Assembly: GCA_018265615.1 (NCBI GenBank)
Contig: JABLYX010000022.1
Location: forward strand, 6,555-70,554
Direction of reading: 5' to 3'
Length of the DNA: 64,000 nucleotides
Source of the DNA: Lentisphaeria bacterium
Lineage (GTDB): Bacteria > Verrucomicrobiota > Lentisphaeria > Victivallales > Victivallaceae
The notes below the pieces were generated by a model. It did not search any database and was not told the DNA's origin. It saw nothing but the letters and a program-made list of their open reading frames with translations. This document shows, in pieces, positions 49,818 through 57,498 of this stretch; positions within the stretch are counted from its first letter, which is position 1, and every line of letters starts with the position of its first letter. A program made the position numbers and the translations under genes.

Positions 49818-49847
49818 TTGGCGTTATGGAAAAGTCATGTATATATT
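49818..49847 (+). promoter_or_regulatory. Possible promoter of the DnaJ-like / ttcA pair
   Basis: TTGGCG (49818-49823), 18 bases, TATATT (49842-49847), sharing its -10 region with the divergent response-regulator promoter. Confidence 0.3.
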
Positions 49848-49873
49848 ATACTCGATTTCCGGATGAATGGCAA
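49845..49873 (-). promoter_or_regulatory. Predicted promoter of the response regulator
   Basis: TTGCCA (49868-49873), 17 bases, TATAAT (49845-49850) on the minus strand, giving a leader of about 155 nt. Confidence 0.6.
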
Positions 49874-49899
49874 GCTTCCGAACCATAAATTGATAAAAA

Positions 49900-50679
49900 A
49901 TGGCGCTGACATACTATCAAATCCTTGACGTCGACAGCCGGGCGGGATTCGCCGAGCTGAAGCGCGCGTATTACCGGCAGGCGAAACGCTGCCACCCGGA
50001 CCTGTTCCGGAACGCCCCGGAGAAAACCCGGGAGTTTCAGGCGCTCGCACTCGCGTTCGACATCCTCTCCGATGCGGAGAAGCGGCGAAAATACGACCGC
50101 AGCCTGCTCTCCGACTCGGAGCTGCTACTCCGGGACCGTACCCGCCCGGAGGAGCCGATGATGGATTCCGAAGCGGACGACATTCTGGAAGAGCTGATCG
50201 TCGGCAACCATGCGCCGCCGGAAAGTTCGCTCGCGACCCTGCTGGCGGACCTTGAAAAAACCGAAATATTCATGACCTACCGCGAAGGCCGCGACCATCT
50301 GCGGCACAGCCGGTACGAAAATGCCGAGGACTGTTTCGCGCAGGCGGTCGGCGCAGCCCCGCAAAACATCGTCTTCCGGATCTGCCTCGCGCGGGCGCTC
50401 TCGGCCCGGAAGAAGTACGGCGCGGCCATCCGCCATTACCGCGCCGCGATCGGAATCGGCCGCAGGCGGGTTCCGTGCCAGCGTCTGGTCCGGATACACC
50501 GCGAGCTCGATGAGCTGACGCAAAAACGCATGCCGCTCTTCGGCTGGCTCCGGCGGCTGTTCCGCGAAGCGCCGGCCCAGCTCGGGCCGGACGACGCGGA
50601 TGAGATGATCGATGAACTGAACCGATCGCTCACGCGGGCGGCGAGAAACCTGAAACTGGAGAACCGCGATGACGACTGA
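49900..50679 (+). CDS. J-domain protein with C-terminal repeat region
   Basis: 259 aa. Residues 1-65 form a J domain with the HPD motif in AKRCHPDLF (about 27-35), needed to stimulate Hsp70. The middle region (90-130) is acidic; residues 135-190 look like a TPR-type repeat (RYENAEDCFAQAVGAAPQN). No G/F or zinc-finger region, so it is a class C J protein. The start lacks a clear ribosome site. It overlaps ttcA by 11 bases. Confidence 0.82.
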   Translation: MALTYYQILDVDSRAGFAELKRAYYRQAKRCHPDLFRNAPEKTREFQALALAFDILSDAEKRRKYDRSLLSDSELLLRDRTRPEEPMMDSEADDILEELIVGNHAPPESSLATLLADLEKTEIFMTYREGRDHLRHSRYENAEDCFAQAVGAAPQNIVFRICLARALSARKKYGAAIRHYRAAIGIGRRRVPCQRLVRIHRELDELTQKRMPLFGWLRRLFREAPAQLGPDDADEMIDELNRSLTRAARNLKLENRDDD

Positions 50680-51502
50680 TCCCGCCCGGAGCCCCGCTTT
50701 CCGGGAGCTCTGCAAACTCACCGGGCAGGCCGTGGCCCGCTACCGCATGATCGGAGAGGGCGACCGGATCCTCGTCGGCCTCTCCGGCGGCAAGGACAGC
50801 TTCATGCTGCTGCATGCGCTGCATGCGCTGAAACGCAAAGCACCGGTCCGGTTCGAACTGATTGCCGCGACCTTCGATCCCGGTTTTCCGGAGTTCCACA
50901 TCGACATGATCGCAGAATACTGCCGCACACACGGCTGGGAGCATCGCGTCGTCAGGCTCGACATCGCCGCGATTCTCGAAGAAAAACAATATGACGGCAC
51001 GCCGTGCGTCCTTTGTTCACGCCTCCGGCGCGGCAGACTCTACGGCCTCGCTGAACAGGAAGGGTGCGGAAAACTCGCACTCGGCCAGCATTTCGACGAC
51101 ATCGCCGCATCGTTCCTGATGAGCCTCTGCCGCGGCCAGGGGCTGAGCACGATGGGACCGAACGTCGCGGCGAAGGCAAAGGAGAAAATCCGGATCATCC
51201 GCCCCTTCGCGCTCGCCCCGGAATCGCTGATCGTCCGCTGCCGCGACGAGCGGGAGCTCCCGCTGGCGGGAAAATGCCGGTACGAGAAACAGCTTGCGGA
51301 GGGCGACCGCGCCTACTTCCGCGGGCTCCTCGACGATCTTTCGGAGCGGATCCCGAATCTGCGCAGCCAGATGCTGCGGTCGCTCGGAAACATCCAGGCC
51401 GAATATCTGCTCGACCCCGCGTACCTGGAACTCGAAGCCGGAGGCAGAACAGAAAAGAAGCCGGATGCAGGGAAAACATCCGGCCCGGGAAAAAGGGAAT
51501 AG
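50669..51502 (+). CDS. ttcA: TtcA-family tRNA 2-thiocytidine synthetase
   Basis: 277 aa. The PP-loop motif is LVGLSGGKDSFMLL (about 36-49). CVLCSRLRRG provides the CxxC cluster, a third cysteine is in LAGKCRYEKQ, and HFDDIAASFLMSL is the second PP-loop ATPase motif. These place it in the TtcA/TtuA group that thiolates tRNA with an iron-sulfur cluster. C32 thiolation is inferred from family similarity. It overlaps the J-domain gene. Confidence 0.85.
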   Translation: MTTDPARSPAFRELCKLTGQAVARYRMIGEGDRILVGLSGGKDSFMLLHALHALKRKAPVRFELIAATFDPGFPEFHIDMIAEYCRTHGWEHRVVRLDIAAILEEKQYDGTPCVLCSRLRRGRLYGLAEQEGCGKLALGQHFDDIAASFLMSLCRGQGLSTMGPNVAAKAKEKIRIIRPFALAPESLIVRCRDERELPLAGKCRYEKQLAEGDRAYFRGLLDDLSERIPNLRSQMLRSLGNIQAEYLLDPAYLELEAGGRTEKKPDAGKTSGPGKRE

Positions 51503-51643
51503 GGAAAGAAGTATCCGGAAACTCCGGGAATAGAATTTCCGTCCTTCTGTTATTCAACATACTGCCGTATCGGAAAGAAATCAAGTCCATTTGATAAAAA
51601 AATATCTATATTTTTATACTTTTCCTTTTCCGGCGTGAAAAAG
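51503..51643. other. Intergenic stretch after ttcA
   Basis: No gene is recognised. The region is AT-rich towards its end (51590-51625), with a run of A and T around 51596-51620. GGAAA and TTTCC at 51517 and 51536 could form a weak stem. It precedes the promoter at 51644. Confidence 0.3.
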
Positions 51644-51672
51644 TTGCCGCTATGGTTCACCGGCGCTATATT
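51644..51672 (+). promoter_or_regulatory. Predicted promoter of the thioesterase / phosphoesterase operon
   Basis: TTGCCG (51644-51649), 17 bases, TATATT (51667-51672); TATACT at 51672-51677 is an alternative -10. A start near 51680 would place the transcript beginning at a 9-bp stem. Confidence 0.5.
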
Positions 51673-51679
51673 ATACTGT

Positions 51680-51844
51680 ATCGGCAATTGAGATTGCTGT
51701 TTTTTTGCAATTGCAGGAGACGGCCAATTGGCTTTGCTTTTTTTGAGCAAAGAAGCAAGGACGATCGGGCGTTCTTGAAAGCAGTAAAAAACGGTAAGGT
51801 TAATTGCCGATGCAGTAATTCAAAAAAATGAGGAGGCCAATACG
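51680..51844 (+). ncRNA. Candidate structured 5' leader (possible cis-regulatory RNA)
   Basis: TCGGCAATT (51681-51689) and AATTGCCGA (51802-51810) are a perfect 9-bp inverted repeat that would close the leader. Inside are two imperfect repeats 40 bases apart, each starting CAATTG (51685, 51725), each forming a small hairpin with a run of seven T in the loop region, and each ending in a purine-rich stretch. GGCCAATTGGC (51722-51732) is self-complementary and its TTGGC could also pair with GCCAA (51836-51840) next to the AGGAGG ribosome site (51831-51836). It resembles no riboswitch known to me. Confidence 0.45.
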
Positions 51845-52225
51845 ATGGAGAGCCGGCAGGAACCGGAACAGATGACCTATCTCGGCGCCCGGCTCGTAAA
51901 GATCCTCGACCTCGGCGTCAGCGGAAACCTCTATGGCGGGAGGATGCTTGAAATCACCGCGGAGCAGGGTGCGGTTCACGCCGCGAAGTGCACAGGAGAA
52001 GCGCATCTCGTCGGCTACCGGTTTTCGGAATTCTACCTCACGCGCCCGGTCAAGGCCGGCGAAATCCTCGATTTCTACGCCGGGATCCCCCGCACCGGGA
52101 AAACCAGCATCACCTTTGTCATCGAAGCGCGGGTCGGAAGCGAGCGCGCGCTCCGCGGCGAATGCACCTATGTCGCCGTCGACTCCGAAGGCAGGAAAAA
52201 ACCATTGAGGGGAACGGAATCATGA
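51845..52225 (+). CDS. Acyl-CoA thioesterase, hotdog fold
   Basis: 126 aa. GNLYGGRMLEITAEQGAVHAAK, VGYRFSEFYLTRPVKAGEILDFYA and GKTSITFVIEARV match the YciA/ACOT type of single hotdog thioesterase (G-x-x-x-GG-x-x-x start, catalytic acidic residue at TAEQ). An AGGAGG site precedes the ATG. It overlaps the metallophosphoesterase fusion gene by four bases. Confidence 0.8.
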   Translation: MESRQEPEQMTYLGARLVKILDLGVSGNLYGGRMLEITAEQGAVHAAKCTGEAHLVGYRFSEFYLTRPVKAGEILDFYAGIPRTGKTSITFVIEARVGSERALRGECTYVAVDSEGRKKPLRGTES

Positions 52226-53676
52226 GCATCCGGCTCGCAGTCGCCACCGATATCCACTACTCCGGCAGGCCGAATCTCCAGCATCCGGGGCGCAAAGGCG
52301 CATATGGGGCGCTGCTCCTGAAGCGGTTCCTGAAGCTCCTCGAGATGGAAGGCTGGCCCGATGCGGTCATCATCGCGGGAGATCTGATCGACCCGGCGGC
52401 CGCGGCGGATCACGCCGCCATCGCCCGCCTCACTGAACTCGGCGATATGCTGCGGGCGGTTCCGGTCCCGGTCATCGTCATTCCGGGCAACCACGACCTG
52501 CCGCCGGAGATCTTCTACCAGTCGGTGCCGGCGCCGGCGGAATACGTCGAAACCGGCGGCTGCCGGATCATTCCGTTCTTCGACCCGGAACGGCCCGGCT
52601 GGAACGCCGAGCGGCTGCCGGATGAGATGGCGAAATTCGACCGGGCCCGCGCCGGCTTCCGGGGGCATCTCGTCGCGCTGCAGCATGTCACTCTTTTCCC
52701 GCCGGGAACGGGCAGTTCCCCCTACGGCTATGTGAACCGCGACGAGATCATCGCGAAAATGCACGAAACCGGCTGCGTGCTTTCGATCGGCGGCCATCAC
52801 CACTCCGGCAGCGAGATGGTCTTTGACGGAAAAACCTCGTACCTCGGCGTCCCGGCGCTCTGCGAGGCCCCCTATTCGTTCGCCCGGATCGAAGTCGACG
52901 ACCGCGGCGTCACGAAGTACGAGGCCGACTCGTTCCGGCTGCCGGAGGGCTACGCCTGGCGCGACGGCCACACCCATACGCTCTACGCATACTGCAGTGA
53001 AGACATGGACCTCATTGCGGAAAAGGAGCTCATGGAGATGTTCAACCTCTCCGGCTGCGATGTCACGGAGCACTCCGCACACATGTCGTTCACCTACCCG
53101 GAATTCCGGCAGCGGCGCAAATGGTATTTCGAAGGAATGAGGGAGCCGTGCTCCATCAACCGCGCCCCCGACTTCTTCAACTATTGCCGGAGCTTCGGGG
53201 ACGAACGGTTCCGGATCGGTTTTGAAGTGGACATATCGAAGGAGTGCGAACTCGCGGCGGCACCCGGGCTGCTTGAAAAGGCGCAGGTCCTGATCGGCGG
53301 AATCCATCACCTCGACCCGTCCCGCCCGGCAGCAGAGCTCGGAGAACTGCACCTGCGCATGATCGAAGCGTATGGAAAAGCGGGAATCCCGGTGCTTGCG
53401 CACCCGTTGCGCATCCTGCGGAGGCACAAGATCGACCCGGAGCCGTATTTCGATCGGATCATCGTACTCCTGAAGCAATACGGCATGGCCGCCGAGGTGA
53501 ATTTCCACCACAACAGCGCCGATCCGGAATTCACCCGGCGGGCGCTGGAGGCGGGGCTGAAGCTGAGCTTCGGCAGCGACTCCCATTCGCTCGCGAACTT
53601 CGGCTTCCTGCAGCCGCATATCCGGCTGCTGCGTAAACTCGGATTCAACGGCACCTGGAGCGACATCCTCGTCTGA
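52222..53676 (+). CDS. Fusion of a calcineurin-like metallophosphoesterase and a PHP domain
   Basis: 484 aa. Residues 1-240 are a calcineurin-like phosphoesterase: ATDIH (D10, H12), IIAGDLID (D54), IPGNHD (N90, H91), LQH (H155) and IGGHHHSG (H192, H194). Residues 245-484 form a PHP domain: DGHTHTLYAY (H250, H252), TEHSAHMSF (E283, H284), IGGIHHLDP, VLAHPLRI and FGSDSHSLANFG. Both metal sites look complete, so it may carry two hydrolytic activities. Such fusions are uncommon. Substrate is unknown; co-translation with an acyl-CoA thioesterase hints at a metabolite repair or nucleotide/CoA link, but this is conjecture. Confidence 0.88.
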   Translation: MSIRLAVATDIHYSGRPNLQHPGRKGAYGALLLKRFLKLLEMEGWPDAVIIAGDLIDPAAAADHAAIARLTELGDMLRAVPVPVIVIPGNHDLPPEIFYQSVPAPAEYVETGGCRIIPFFDPERPGWNAERLPDEMAKFDRARAGFRGHLVALQHVTLFPPGTGSSPYGYVNRDEIIAKMHETGCVLSIGGHHHSGSEMVFDGKTSYLGVPALCEAPYSFARIEVDDRGVTKYEADSFRLPEGYAWRDGHTHTLYAYCSEDMDLIAEKELMEMFNLSGCDVTEHSAHMSFTYPEFRQRRKWYFEGMREPCSINRAPDFFNYCRSFGDERFRIGFEVDISKECELAAAPGLLEKAQVLIGGIHHLDPSRPAAELGELHLRMIEAYGKAGIPVLAHPLRILRRHKIDPEPYFDRIIVLLKQYGMAAEVNFHHNSADPEFTRRALEAGLKLSFGSDSHSLANFGFLQPHIRLLRKLGFNGTWSDILV

Positions 53677-53737
53677 GCGGTCTGGATTTTTTACGGAAAA
53701 GCGTTATATTAGAGGATATGGAAAGGATCTTTTCCGC

Positions 53738-53980
53738 ATGACAGACGAATCGAAAAACAACGCCACACTGCTCGGGCTGGGACTGGACAACCGAGACGGG
53801 CACCGCCGTATCACGAAAGGCGACAATTTCTGCCTCGTCGGCGGCTCCGAAGAGACTCACGACCGGATGGCGGAGACCGCGATCAAATTCAACGAAAAGC
53901 TCTCGAAGCGCGGTAAACGGCTCGGCGACCTCTCCCGGGAGGAGTTCCGTGACATGATCAGCGAAGCTTCGGGAAATTAG
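53738..53980 (+). CDS. Conserved small protein of unknown function
   Basis: 80 aa, soluble and charged: LLGLGLDNRDGHRRITKGDNFCLVGGSEETHDRM then KFNEKLSKRGKRLGDLSREEF. It resembles a short conserved protein that I recall from Lentisphaerota and relatives; no function is known to me. A -10-like TATATT (53705-53710) precedes it, and GGAAAGGATCTTTTCC (53721-53736) is an inverted repeat covering the likely ribosome site. Confidence 0.65.
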   Translation: MTDESKNNATLLGLGLDNRDGHRRITKGDNFCLVGGSEETHDRMAETAIKFNEKLSKRGKRLGDLSREEFRDMISEASGN

Positions 53981-54000
53981 CCCGGAGCAATGGCAAATCA

Positions 54001-56967
54001 ATGCATATCCGTATCCTCCTGACTTCTCTGCTGCTGTTCTTCTGCGGCACCCTGGCGGCTCTCCCCGCAATCGCGCTTCTCACCGAAGGAGATGAATCCG
54101 ACCGCTTCGCGGACCTGGCCGTCGCAAAATACGGAACGGAATTCACCTTCGTGGAACGCGAAGAGATCGAGCGGCTGCAGAAGGAGCACCGTCTGCAGCA
54201 GTTCAAGCCGGCTGTTTCCCCGGGGTTTCTGAAAGCGGACCTGCTCGCGGTCATCGAAAACGGACGCGGCGGAAAAGAGGGGGAGATCCGCCCATCCCGC
54301 CTGATTGTCTTCGACTCCTCGAACGGGCTCCGCCTGCTCGTGCGCCCGCTGCCGGACGATCCGGAGGAGAGCCTCGCCGCCTTCGGCCTCCTGCTGCGGG
54401 AGGCTATGCAGAAAACACTACCCGGAAAAGCAAAGCTTCTCACGCTCGCAGCCGTCCGGAACGGCGGAGTCGGGGAACACCTGGAGCCGGAAATCCGGTA
54501 CGTTGCCGCAGACCTGCAGCGTCGGCTGCAATACCTCCCCGGCGTCATCGTCACCGAGCGTGAATTCCTCGACAGGCTGCTTAATGAAGCCGAACTGAAA
54601 GGAATCCCGGCGAAACTTCCGCCCAATGATCTGCTGCTCCGGCTTGAATTTGTGCCGGACGGCGGCCGGAAAGAGGATTTCCGGACGATTCTCCGCATCA
54701 CGGAAGCCACCGGCAGGCTCCTGTTCAGCCGGGAGTTCTCCGGCGCTTCCAGAGCCGACAGCGGCGCAATAGCCGAAACCGTTGCAGATGCGTTGCGGAT
54801 CATTCCTTCTTCAACGCCTCCTGCCGCGGAAGAGGAGGCACGCTGCTTCTTCAGGGAAGCCATGTACCAGAAATATCAGGGTGATCCGCGCCAGGCAGTG
54901 CGCCGCCTCTATTCGGCCATCGCACTTGCCCCGGCCGTTGCAGGCTATCGCACGTATGCCATCGATACCCTGAGCAACGAACTTCCTGAAAGAAATCCGG
55001 ATGAGTCCATCGTAAAAATTCTCAACGAAATCAAAGCACTGGACCTCTCTTACCGGAATTATCCGGGCTCCCGATCTCTGGCGGCAAGCCGCAGCCGTGA
55101 CCTCCTCTGGCGGCGATACTACGAAGCTTCCGGACCGGAGCGCCGGGAAATCAGGGAGTGGCTGAACAAAAACCGCTCCTACTTAATCTCATGCCTGTGC
55201 CCTGTCCCTGCGGAGTCGCCGCAAACAGAAGAGGAGTTGGAAGAACACGCCGTGCTTGCCGGAGAACGGTTATATCCCTTCTATTTTTTCGATGAGGCCG
55301 CATATTGGAAATCCTGCATTGCGGAATGGGGAAAACTCGCGCTGCATGCCCGGAATTTTCCGGAGGCAAACCTTTTCCCGTCCATCCGGAAGTATATCCA
55401 ACATGAATTCCGGGAAGCGTTCGAACGGACTCCCGCCGTCAAAGCCCGTCGACTTCTCGAAGAACTGGAGACAATCCTGCTGAAGTCGGAGCATCCCGAT
55501 CTGAAGCTGCTGGGACTGCGGGCCGGTTTCTTCCGGAAGCTTCCCCTGCCGGAAAGCGGAGCCGACGCCATTCGCATGGAATTCATCGACAGCCTGTTGA
55601 AAACCGGACGGCGGAGCCGGGAGGAGTATTTGAGTTTTCTCCGGGAAATCCCGAACGAGACGAGAGACATATCGGCGCTCCTCGAACAGCGCTTCGCACA
55701 AAAATTACCGGCGACAGATCCGCGCTCCCTCGTCAGCGCCACCCCGGATCAATTGTTCGCGCTGCTTCAGGATCAGGATGTCAATGCGCTCGAAATGCAC
55801 CGGGAGCCGTGGTTGTCGCAGCTTTTCCGCCATTTTTCCAAATTTCCGCCGCAACTGCTCGCTGACTTCAACCCGGATTACACGATCCGCCAGTTGGGAT
55901 GGACGGGAGGAAAAATCATCGCAGGCGCTTATGAGGACCGCATCGGCTATATCCTCTCCCGGAAAGGCGGACACTTCCTGCTGAGCCGCTGGGACGCCAG
56001 CAGACAGCAGCTGCAGATATGCCGGACTTACACACAAACGGAACTGCACCTGCAACACGGCAGTTACGGAACCGCCGCAATCAATGTCGTGGACGGCCAC
56101 CTGCTGATCGGGACCGCCGACCAGATCCTCATCCGGTTTCCGGACGGGAAAGAAAAAATCCTCACCGGATTCAGCGGCGGAACCGTTCATTCCCTGACCC
56201 TGCACGACCGGAGGATTTACGCGTTTCTGGGAGCACATGCCGATCCTTTCCTGCGCGCATCCGCCAATATCCTGATCTCCTGCGATCTCGACGGCGGCGA
56301 TATCCGCACCCATATCTCCACCCGGCGCGATACGCCGCAGAATCAGTTCGACAGCCTGACGCCGCATCTGGTCTGGGGGCTCGGCATCGACCGGAAAAGC
56401 GGGAAGCCGCTCTTCACTACCCAAACCCCGATGATGCGCCGCAATGGAATCTGGCAGTTCGACACGGAAACCGGCGAGGCCCGGGAGCTGTTCAGCTTTT
56501 CCCGGGGAAAAATCATCACCGTATATGCCAATCGGCGGGATAATTTTTTCACGCAGCAGGGCAATGAACTGTTCGTCAACGTGAGCTCCATCAACAAGCC
56601 TCAACCGGTGAACCTGTTCCTCCACCTGAACCTCGATACCGGCGAAACCGCCGTCTACGGTTGGGGCGATGAGGAGAGCCTGAAAACCAAAGGAGCTTCC
56701 CGTTCCTGGGGAAAGCTCATGAATTTCTACGGCCCTTTCCTTCTCCGCGGCGGCCACTTCTGGTGCGCGGGCGGCAACCGGGACCTCTCCGGAGGAATAC
56801 AGCACAACGTCATGATGGCGCACCTGTATCCGGACGCTCCGGAGAAATCGCCGCGCCTGATTCTGCCTGCGGCGAGAACTCTGTTTCCCGGTGCGACGCC
56901 AGCCTCGATCCTCGCGGTTTACGACGATGCGGCATACGAAATCACCTGCACTGCCGAAAGGGAGTGA
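54001..56967 (+). CDS. Large exported protein with CsgG-like N-terminus, unknown function
   Basis: 988 aa. A signal peptide covers residues 1-20. The first 220 residues (ALLTEGDESDRFADLAVAKYGTEFTFVEREEIERLQ, in pieces) resemble the CsgG/TolB-type lipoprotein fold seen in curli-associated proteins. A helical middle follows (about 250-590), and the C-terminal 350 residues have repeated blade-like strands (GWTGGKIIAGAYE, LLIGTADQILIRFPDGK, RIYAFLGAHADP) suggestive of a beta-propeller. I recognise no named family. It lies alone between a small conserved gene and a convergent NTF2-like gene. Confidence 0.6.
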   Translation: MHIRILLTSLLLFFCGTLAALPAIALLTEGDESDRFADLAVAKYGTEFTFVEREEIERLQKEHRLQQFKPAVSPGFLKADLLAVIENGRGGKEGEIRPSRLIVFDSSNGLRLLVRPLPDDPEESLAAFGLLLREAMQKTLPGKAKLLTLAAVRNGGVGEHLEPEIRYVAADLQRRLQYLPGVIVTEREFLDRLLNEAELKGIPAKLPPNDLLLRLEFVPDGGRKEDFRTILRITEATGRLLFSREFSGASRADSGAIAETVADALRIIPSSTPPAAEEEARCFFREAMYQKYQGDPRQAVRRLYSAIALAPAVAGYRTYAIDTLSNELPERNPDESIVKILNEIKALDLSYRNYPGSRSLAASRSRDLLWRRYYEASGPERREIREWLNKNRSYLISCLCPVPAESPQTEEELEEHAVLAGERLYPFYFFDEAAYWKSCIAEWGKLALHARNFPEANLFPSIRKYIQHEFREAFERTPAVKARRLLEELETILLKSEHPDLKLLGLRAGFFRKLPLPESGADAIRMEFIDSLLKTGRRSREEYLSFLREIPNETRDISALLEQRFAQKLPATDPRSLVSATPDQLFALLQDQDVNALEMHREPWLSQLFRHFSKFPPQLLADFNPDYTIRQLGWTGGKIIAGAYEDRIGYILSRKGGHFLLSRWDASRQQLQICRTYTQTELHLQHGSYGTAAINVVDGHLLIGTADQILIRFPDGKEKILTGFSGGTVHSLTLHDRRIYAFLGAHADPFLRASANILISCDLDGGDIRTHISTRRDTPQNQFDSLTPHLVWGLGIDRKSGKPLFTTQTPMMRRNGIWQFDTETGEARELFSFSRGKIITVYANRRDNFFTQQGNELFVNVSSINKPQPVNLFLHLNLDTGETAVYGWGDEESLKTKGASRSWGKLMNFYGPFLLRGGHFWCAGGNRDLSGGIQHNVMMAHLYPDAPEKSPRLILPAARTLFPGATPASILAVYDDAAYEITCTAERE

Positions 56968-56969
56968 AG

Positions 56970-57482
56970 CTATTTCTCCAGAATATCGCGGACGGACATG
57001 CTGTCGATCAGCCAGCGGTCTTCGATTTTCCGGAAGGTGCAGTACAACTCCCGTACCTCGTTCACTGTCTTGCCGTCATTCATCCTCGCATCGAGCAGCC
57101 CGGTGAATACCGCCGATGCCTTCTCCGGCGAATCCACCGTGACCGCGAGATCGCGGATGCTGACTTCGCAGCTCCGGAGCACCCCTTTGCTGCGTGCAAG
57201 CAAACTTGTAAGTTCGGCCGGCGTGTAGGTTCCGACGAACATCTCGTGCCGGAAGTCGATCTTGCATTCCGGCGCAAACACCTTGTCGGTTCCGCTCGCC
57301 TTCAGCATCCCCATGGCATTCTTTTCATTGTCCCGCTTCGACGCAATGTCGCAGAGTGTCCGCAGCGTTTTGCGGATCTGCGCTTCATCGCTGTCGCGAT
57401 TCAAGTACCAGAGTGAAAGACCGCCGAGCGCCAGAATCGGAACCAGCACCAGGAAAAACCACTTTTTCGGAAAGATACCCAT
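56970..57482 (-). CDS. Membrane-anchored NTF2-like protein, unknown function
   Basis: 170 aa. A single N-terminal hydrophobic segment (WFFLVLVPILALGGLSLWYL) anchors it, and the rest (25-170) has the length and pattern of an NTF2-like cone fold (ELYCTFRKIEDRWLIDSMSVRDIL). No catalytic residue can be assigned. It is the last gene after an oligopeptide-binding protein; the two may be functionally linked. Confidence 0.55.
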   Translation of the reverse strand: MGIFPKKWFFLVLVPILALGGLSLWYLNRDSDEAQIRKTLRTLCDIASKRDNEKNAMGMLKASGTDKVFAPECKIDFRHEMFVGTYTPAELTSLLARSKGVLRSCEVSIRDLAVTVDSPEKASAVFTGLLDARMNDGKTVNEVRELYCTFRKIEDRWLIDSMSVRDILEK

Positions 57483-57498
57483 TTCAACGTCTCCTCAC

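Noticed and set aside
49900..50679. Chaperone DnaJ
   Set aside because: It has only the J domain and no glycine/phenylalanine or zinc-finger region, so it is a class C J-domain protein rather than the general DnaJ.
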